A stretch of DNA of 22,674 bases from Baffinella frigidus (taxonomy: Eukaryota; Cryptophyceae; Cryptomonadales; Baffinellaceae), in NCBI GenBank assembly GCA_026770585.1, contig MU646719.1, forward strand, positions 363,602-386,275. Direction: 5' to 3'. Below the pieces are notes generated by a model. It was not told the origin of the DNA and did no database searches. It worked only from the letters and a program-made list of their open reading frames with translations. The stretch's first letter is position 1. Each line of letters starts with the position of its first letter. A program made the position numbers and the translations under genes. Below are positions 16,384 through 22,674 of this stretch, in pieces.

Positions 16384-19300
16384 CGAAATGAGGTTCTCCA
16401 CGCCCGCGACGGGCGAGCTCTGCCCGATCTTCTTCGTTGTGAGCCTCGGCACAACCACCTTAAGCGGCGACGCGCCGCCGTCGATGCCCAGCAAAGACAG
16501 ATCACTCCTTTCCATCGCGGCCGCCCAGATGTTCATGACCTCTCCCGAGGAAGATTCGTAGAACCGCACTCTCCAGGAAGCTTCAATCGACACGCTCGGA
16601 GAGTCTTGGTCCTGAGCAGGGTTGGTGACCAGGAACGCGATCCCATAGGGAACTCCGACCAACATGGTCGTGCTTGTGCAAAGCGTCAAGGTGAGTTCTG
16701 AGGTGGAGCTGTTCCAGCGGCCTTGCCGTGCTTCTCCCGATTCTCCGCAGAACAGTCCCTCGCCGCCGTTCCCTCCCGGCAAAGCTTCCAAGGCCACGTC
16801 GGCACCCATCCCCGCTCCAGCAAGGTTGGTGAGCGTGATGACAGACGAGTCGAAGCCGGAGAGCTCCACAGAAACCCGAACGGTCAAGGAAATTTTGTTG
16901 ATCAATCCCGAGACAGGAGTGCTCTGCGCAATCGTAGCCGTCGTGAATTCCGGAACACTGACATGCATGGGGTCACGGAAACCAGCGATCCCGTACTCGG
17001 TCAACCCCCCGCCACCAGGTTTCCCCAAAAGCTCATCACCGCTGAACCAGAAGCTGACAGGTGATGTTATGGTCACCTCTGGCGACGCCTGAACCGCAGA
17101 AGGATTCAGCACGTCGAAGGAGAGCTTCATCAGTTCCCGGTTGAAAGTCCAGCAGTCCTGGAAGTGCGCCTCAAAGAGATCCGCATTCCACGTCGCACTC
17201 TCGCAGCGTCCCACCTGAGACGCGCTGCTGCCCGCTTCGTGGCAGTTGCCGCTCACAGGTCCGACGAGATCGCTCTGAATCGAGAAGCACAGCGGTCCCG
17301 GTTCCACGATGGCGTTCAAGAGGCCCCGTACAGTGATGTTGCCTCGGGAATCCACATTGGTCGAAATCTCGACGTTAATCGTGTTGATCTCGTTGACGAA
17401 GGGAAGGTTTTGACGGATGGACTTTCGCAGTAGAATCGGGACAAGGACCAGCGGCGGATCCGTGAATCGTGAGACACCTTCCAATTCCAGCCCTGGGCGA
17501 TTCATCACCTGTGGGAGGAAGTCGGGGAACTGCGTGCTTGTCATCGACATCAAGACATCACTCACATTCTGGTTCTCGCCGCGGTTCATGACTCTGTACG
17601 AGAATGAATAAAGCTGGTCGGCCAACATGTCACTCCCGTCGCACATCTGCACCACCAGATCTCCCATCTCAGCATCCCACGAAACAACCTGGACCGCCCA
17701 TGCGTCACTCTCATCGCAAGTCGACGTGAGCTCCTGGAACGTAGCCCCCAGCAGACCCGCGATAGTCACGTGCGGGCCCCAGCTGGAGAACACGGAGAAG
17801 CTCGTAGACATCTCGACAGTGATGGTGTTGATGATGCTGGAGAAAGGCGTCGACTGGCTGATGGTTTTCCCCTCGAAAAAGAGGTCTTGGACCAGCAGCG
17901 GAGACGTCCCGGACGCAACCCCCAAGACTGGAGCATCCGACTTCTCCACAAAGATCGCAGGTACTTGCACTGTCGGCAGCACCGTTCCATCCTCTAACGT
18001 AAAGGTCTCGGTGCTTGCCGCCTCCACCGAGATCGCAGGCGAGGGTTGGCGCAGGGGCGGGTTCCGCATAACGAAACTGACAAAATACGTCTCTCCAGCC
18101 AAGGCTTCCGCCCCCGAGCACACAGCCACCGTCACACTCTCAGACTCGGCTGACAAGTACTGCGCTGGCAAACACCACGTGCCCGTCGAGTCGGCAACCG
18201 CGCCCACGTTCAGATCTTCCTCCAAAGTGGCCCCAAGCAAGCCCGTCACTGTGAGTGCAGACTGCTGGTCTTCCCGAAGATTCACATTCAGCCGAATCGT
18301 GAGGACGAAAGGGTTCAGCGAACCTATGAACGGAACACTCTGGTTCATGCCGCCTAGAACAACCAGAGGCCTGTGCACCGTCAAGGGGCACGATGCGTGC
18401 GGAACCCCGAGGAGCTCGCTGTCCTGCTTGGTCATGTTGCGGCGGACAATGTTCACATCCTGAGCCGTAGCCTCCATGGTGATATGCGGGCAGGACTGCT
18501 CGAAGTCGGGGTTGACGACCAGGAACGCAAACGAATACAGAGTTCCAGCCCGAAAAACATTGCTCTCACTGCATACCCGCATTGTCAGCGTCGACGATGC
18601 CTGGTCGAATACTGCGGTGCGACTTTGGTATCCAAGAGCACAGAACAAATAATCTGCCGGCTGGTCTCCAGCAGGATCAAGCTGGACGATTGTACCGTTC
18701 TGCACAGAAGACGGCTCGGGCGTCACGTTTTCGAGACCCCCGATCACGAAAAGCGCGTCCTTGGGAGTTGTACCAGTTTGGGCATTTCCAACAGTTTGAA
18801 TCGCCATGTCGACATTCATCTGGATCGAGAACACCACAACGTTGCTCCGACCCGTAAAGAAGTTGTCGTGATGGACGCTGGAATACAGCACAGCCGGCAC
18901 AATGAGCTGCAGTGGGTCGGTGCCCAGCGCCACGCCCTTGAGACTCAGGCCTGGCTTCTCCATGAGGCTTGGTAGAAACACTGCTGTGCGAGGAGTGACA
19001 CCGTCAGAACTGATCTTGATATACGGAGAGATGAAAGCCACCGCGGGGTTGGTGATGGTGAAAGAGAAAGAGTATTCTGTCCCAGCAAACATCGTCTGCT
19101 CCGCACACAAGTCGAGGCGGATTGCTGAGCCAGTCCACGTACCGTTTCCAGGCGACCCATCGTGCTTCGGGCAGAACAGCGACGGCCCCGAAAGACCGTC
19201 TTCCACATTGACCAAATCAACGAGACCATCCTCATGCACGGTCGCTATGCCGACGATCCTGACCACACGCAGGAGCGAGGCCCTCGTTTCAGCAATCAGA

Positions 19301-22300
19301 ATCTCGCCTCCAGGCAGGCTCGCGACCCCAGTCGGCGAGTTCAAGTCACCCGCCACAGTACTTACAGCGCGAGTATAAAAGTCTACCAGCCTGAGGGCGT
19401 TGTTTCCTTGATCCGTGACCAAGGCAGTATCGTCGGGTAGCACAACAATGCGCAACGGGTTGTTGAACGAGCTACCACGCCCCACACCGTCCAAGAATCC
19501 TGAAGAACCGAGGCTGCTGCCGGCGACTGTCCACACAACCAAAGTTCCAAGATCGACAACCCGAATCGCGTGATTGCCAGAGTCCGCCACGAGCAACAAT
19601 CCCTTGCTTGTCACAGCCAACCCTCTCGGGCGGGAGAACAACGCCGACGAGGCGGCTCCATCTGCGAAACCAGGAAAGTCACCAAAACCAGCCAGTGTAG
19701 TCACAGCACCCGTGAACATGTTCACTGCTCGCAGCCTGTTGTTCCCACCGTCCGCAACGACGAGATAATCCTCCCCTGGGACGTAGACAACGTCAGAGGG
19801 GTCGTTGAACCTGGCCGTAGTTCCCACGCCGTCTGAGAATCCAGACACAGGAACCGAGTTCGCAGGAGGAGTCCCTGCCAACGTGGCCACCAGCAGATCC
19901 CCGCTAGCACTCTGGTACAGTCTCCGGATCAGGTGGTTGCCTCTGTCCACGATCATGGCATCCAGATTCTGGAACGGAGCACTCTCTGTCGGCGAAAAGC
20001 TTGGAGCAAAAGCAATTGCGCTCGGGTTCCTGAATCTGGCCACGGTCGCCACACCATCCTGGAAACCTGCCTGCCCGCTCCCAATGGTCCCCTGAATGGT
20101 GCCCGACACCAAGTTCACAGAGACAATGGTGTGCACTCCAGCGTTGACCACGTACACCTGATTTTCACCAGGCGCAACAACTCCCGCCGGGCTGCTGAAG
20201 GTCAAATCGGCGGTCGAGCTGAACGTTTCCAAAACCCGATCCACCACGGAAAAGCCGGCGATGTCCACGAAAGAGGAACTCTTCCCCTCAATATCAACAT
20301 TGCTTTTGAGAGTCACAGTGATGATGTTCCTCGCAAGAACGAGGGGAGTACTCTGAGCGACGCTCCGCACAGTGAACACGGGCACTATCACCTTCAGCGG
20401 GTCCGCTCCGAGCGACACCCCAAACAAGGTCGATTCAGACACGTCACCCGGGCAGACGGCAGTGACACCCACCGTACTGGGCTTGACCATCGCAGCCGGC
20501 AGAACGTCGACCTCTCTAGCCGTCGAGCGATCCCCCCCACGGCCCACGCGGATCAACACGTCGGGCGACTGCTGCTCCTTGTCAGGGTTGGTCACGTTGA
20601 AGCGGACAAGGTACAGCGTCGCCACCTCGAACGTGGTGCCCTCGCACACGGTGAGGAACAGCGACGACTCCCACACCGCGTACCCCTCAGCATCCCCAAC
20701 GCAGAAGATGCTGCCGGCCGTGGAGTTCCCGCCCCCGCTTCCGTCCAGCAGCACAGGCCCGACCGGGAGGATCGACGCAGGCGTCAAGCCGGACACGGTG
20801 ATCACCGTGCCCGCCACCAAGTCGACGTTTGTCGAGAGCGAGATGCTGATCTCGTTGAGGTAGCTCGCGAAAGGCCGCGTCTGCGAAATGCCCTTGGTCC
20901 CGAAGAACGGAACCACAACCTTCAACGGATCCGTTCCCCGAGCAACCCCAAGCAAGACACTCCCAGGCGCCACCACCGGGACTGCTGGGATCTCAAACAG
21001 AGCCCCGCTTCCAGCAACCTGTACGTCCGGAGACAACTGGCCCGCAGCCGGGTTCTGCACGTCAAAGGCGATTGTCAGCACTGTCTCGCGCACGAACACG
21101 GACGGGGGATGCGTAGACACGTTGGAGCAGAGGCGCATTTTCAACGTCGGCGATCCTCCGTTGGCCTCCCACGAACCGTAGTCGGGCCTGCCTTCCAGAT
21201 CGCAGAACAGCCCGGGAGCTTGCTTCGAACTCACGCGCACGAGGATGCCGATTGAGGTGCTGTTGCCCGAGAAAATCTCGCCAGCGGGAAACGCGGTGCC
21301 GTTGGTCGTGGCAAACTCGTCGATCACGTCGGCGCGATCCAGCCCCGAGATGGTGAGAATGGATAGCACATCGCTCGAGATCTCCACACTGACCGCGAAC
21401 ACCAATGTGAGCGTGTTCTGCGCCGTTGCCATGGGTGTGGACTGTCCCATGTCCTGCCTCGTGAACACCGGAAGCACAACCTCAAACGGATCGCGCCCTT
21501 GCTTGACACCCAGGAGCGCGTCACCGGACTTATCCAAAGCGACCCGCTTGAAAACTAACGTGCCATACGCCTCAATGGTGATGCGCGGGGAGGTCACATC
21601 TCCCGTAGAGCGGGGAGGGTTCGTCACGTCGAAGCGTAGCCTGTACATCGTGTACGCGCTGATGCTCGTGTTCGAGCACAGGTGTAGGACAAGGCTGCTG
21701 CCTGACGACCACACACCGATATTCCCAGTAGAGAGCAACCGGCGCCGTCCCGAGTCCGCACAGAACACGGACTCTGCGTTCCACGTTCCGTTGTTGTACC
21801 GTTCCACCCCAAACTCAACCTGCTCGGTGCTCGAGAAGAACTCCCCACGCAGACCAGAGAGTGTCAACAAAGAAGCGTCCGAACCCCTGATATTGTTGTT
21901 GACCTGCAGAGTCAAGAGGATCGAGTTGGCCAGTCCCGAGAAAGGCATGGTCTGCCCAACGTCCTTGACCGTGAACTCGGGTGCGACGATATTCAGAGGG
22001 TCAGTTCCGTCCGGCACCCCCAAAAAGGTGACACCAGGTGTCTCAACGGAGACCGAGATCAGCGGGACTGGTCCCACCCCAGCAAGAATGATCAACGGCG
22101 ATGGCTGCTCCACGATTGGGTTCGTGATGTTGAACGAGAAGTAGAGGCTCTCGTAGGCCCGCACAGAAATCCCAAGACAGATGTACATGGTCAGCTCCGA
22201 CGTAGCCTGGTCCCATACACCAGTAGAGCTTGCAGTCCCCGACTCGTCGCCACAGAAGCGACTGGTCACGCCGGAATCTCCAAACAATGCCACAGTGCCG

Positions 22301-22674
22301 GGCATCAAAGCCCCATACAACCCTCGCACCGTCACCGTGTGGCAATAATCAGCCGAGCACGCGAGCTCCACCGTCGTCCTAAGCTGCAGAGACAGAGTGT
22401 TGACTTCCCCGCCGTAGAAGTTGCTCTGCGACATGAAACTGAACTCGAAAGTCGGGACCAAGACACGCAGCGGATCCGTCGCATTCACAACGTCCCAAAC
22501 TGTCTGCCCCTGGACACCAATCACCGCAGCAGGAATATCAAACGACTCCACAGGAGTCAGACTCAGCGATCGAGCTGCGATCAAGTTGACCGACGACGCC
22601 TGCGTGTACGGCGGGTTCTTGAGCTGGAACGAGATCACGTAGATCGTAACTGCCTCGAGCACTGCTGCAGGGCA
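16384..22674 (-). CDS. Giant modular NHL-containing protein, exon A (5'-most exon in window, open at edge)
   Basis: This is an uninterrupted reading frame of 2,097 codons, open at the window edge (first codons read C-P-A-A-V-L-E-A), so the true start lies outside. It holds about 11 modules of roughly 165 residues. Their boundary motifs lie near 22430 (SFMSQSNFY), 21955, 21440, 20880, 20355, 18872, 18340, 17855, 17415, 16925 and 16415 (KKIGQSSPV). Each module carries an F-x-x-T-N-P strand, a G-x-D-P-L-x-V-V-V-P strand and a pair of cysteines (LFC and LC). A six-bladed NHL beta-propeller occupies about 20200-19250. The exon ends in ATTTCG before the donor GTGAAC at 16383-16382, phase 0. No transmembrane segment is apparent. 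Many N-x-S/T sites and the paired cysteines suggest a secreted or surface location, which is inference. The segment is paralogous and colinear with exon B 10625-4623. Function unknown. Confidence 0.88.
16660..22674 (-). repeat. Super-repeat copy 1 (start of the 22-module unit)
   Basis: This segment is colinear with 4623-10625. The offset is 12,049 bp for most of the length and about 12,037 to 12,040 bp below 18960, because of a four-codon length difference. Identity is very high at 19050-21885 and lower toward both ends. Together with 16659-10626 it makes one complete 22-module super-repeat of about 12 kb. Confidence 0.9.
19250..20200 (-). other. NHL six-bladed beta-propeller domain, copy 1
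   Basis: This is the same domain as at 7201-8151, offset by 12,049 bp in exon A and almost identical at the DNA level. I found two substitutions, at 19729 and 19740, one of which changes G-N-H-R-L-R to G-N-N-R-L-R in blade 3. It has the same nested position inside a module. Confidence 0.9.

Overview
The window is eukaryotic nuclear DNA, probably from a protist or alga. The evidence is GT-AG introns, a telomere-type TTTAGGG repeat vocabulary (as in plants and green algae, and several other algal and alveolate lineages), a very large repeat protein with NHL propellers, and no bacterial-type operon structure. I cannot name the organism. As far as I can see, the whole window is the interior of ONE giant gene on the minus strand. 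It enters at 22674, leaves near position 1, and no start codon, stop codon, promoter or terminator is visible.

Layout, read 5'->3' on the minus strand: exon A 22674-16384 (open at the window edge, 6.3 kb); intron 1; exon B 16190-4623 (11.57 kb without a stop); introns 2 and 3 around a 171-nt exon; exon D 4180-2962 (1.2 kb); then an intron-dense stretch in which ten exons of 45 to 122 nt (2722-111) alternate with 135 to 307-nt introns. The 14 exons total 20,052 nt and join in one frame across 13 GT-AG introns into 6,684 residues, incomplete at both ends. The exon calls rest on alignment to a paralogous, uninterrupted stretch of the same gene (about 16680-14280).

The protein is a chain of about 37 copies of a module of about 165 residues. 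Each module has a GxTNPxxxQxSPxVxI-like strand, a GVxxGxDPLxVVVPxF...QSxP boundary motif, an NxITVTLxxxVDL strand, and an LFC...WD...LC cysteine pair. I do not recognise it as a named family. The modules form a higher-order repeat of 22 modules (about 12.05 kb of DNA), seen once fully and once partly. In each super-repeat a six-bladed NHL beta-propeller is nested inside one module. The cysteine pairs and the many N-x-T/S sequons suggest an extracellular or cell-surface giant protein (inference).

The most unusual feature is the introns. All 13 complete introns, and a partial 14th, consist almost entirely of degenerate 7-bp telomere-like repeats, always with CCCTAAA on the transcript strand. 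Most are present in one super-repeat copy and absent at the homologous codon of the other. Several are flanked by short direct repeats: the intron starts with the same bases as the downstream exon. This looks like introner-style intron gain from telomeric or minisatellite DNA, or alternatively intron loss from the other copy.
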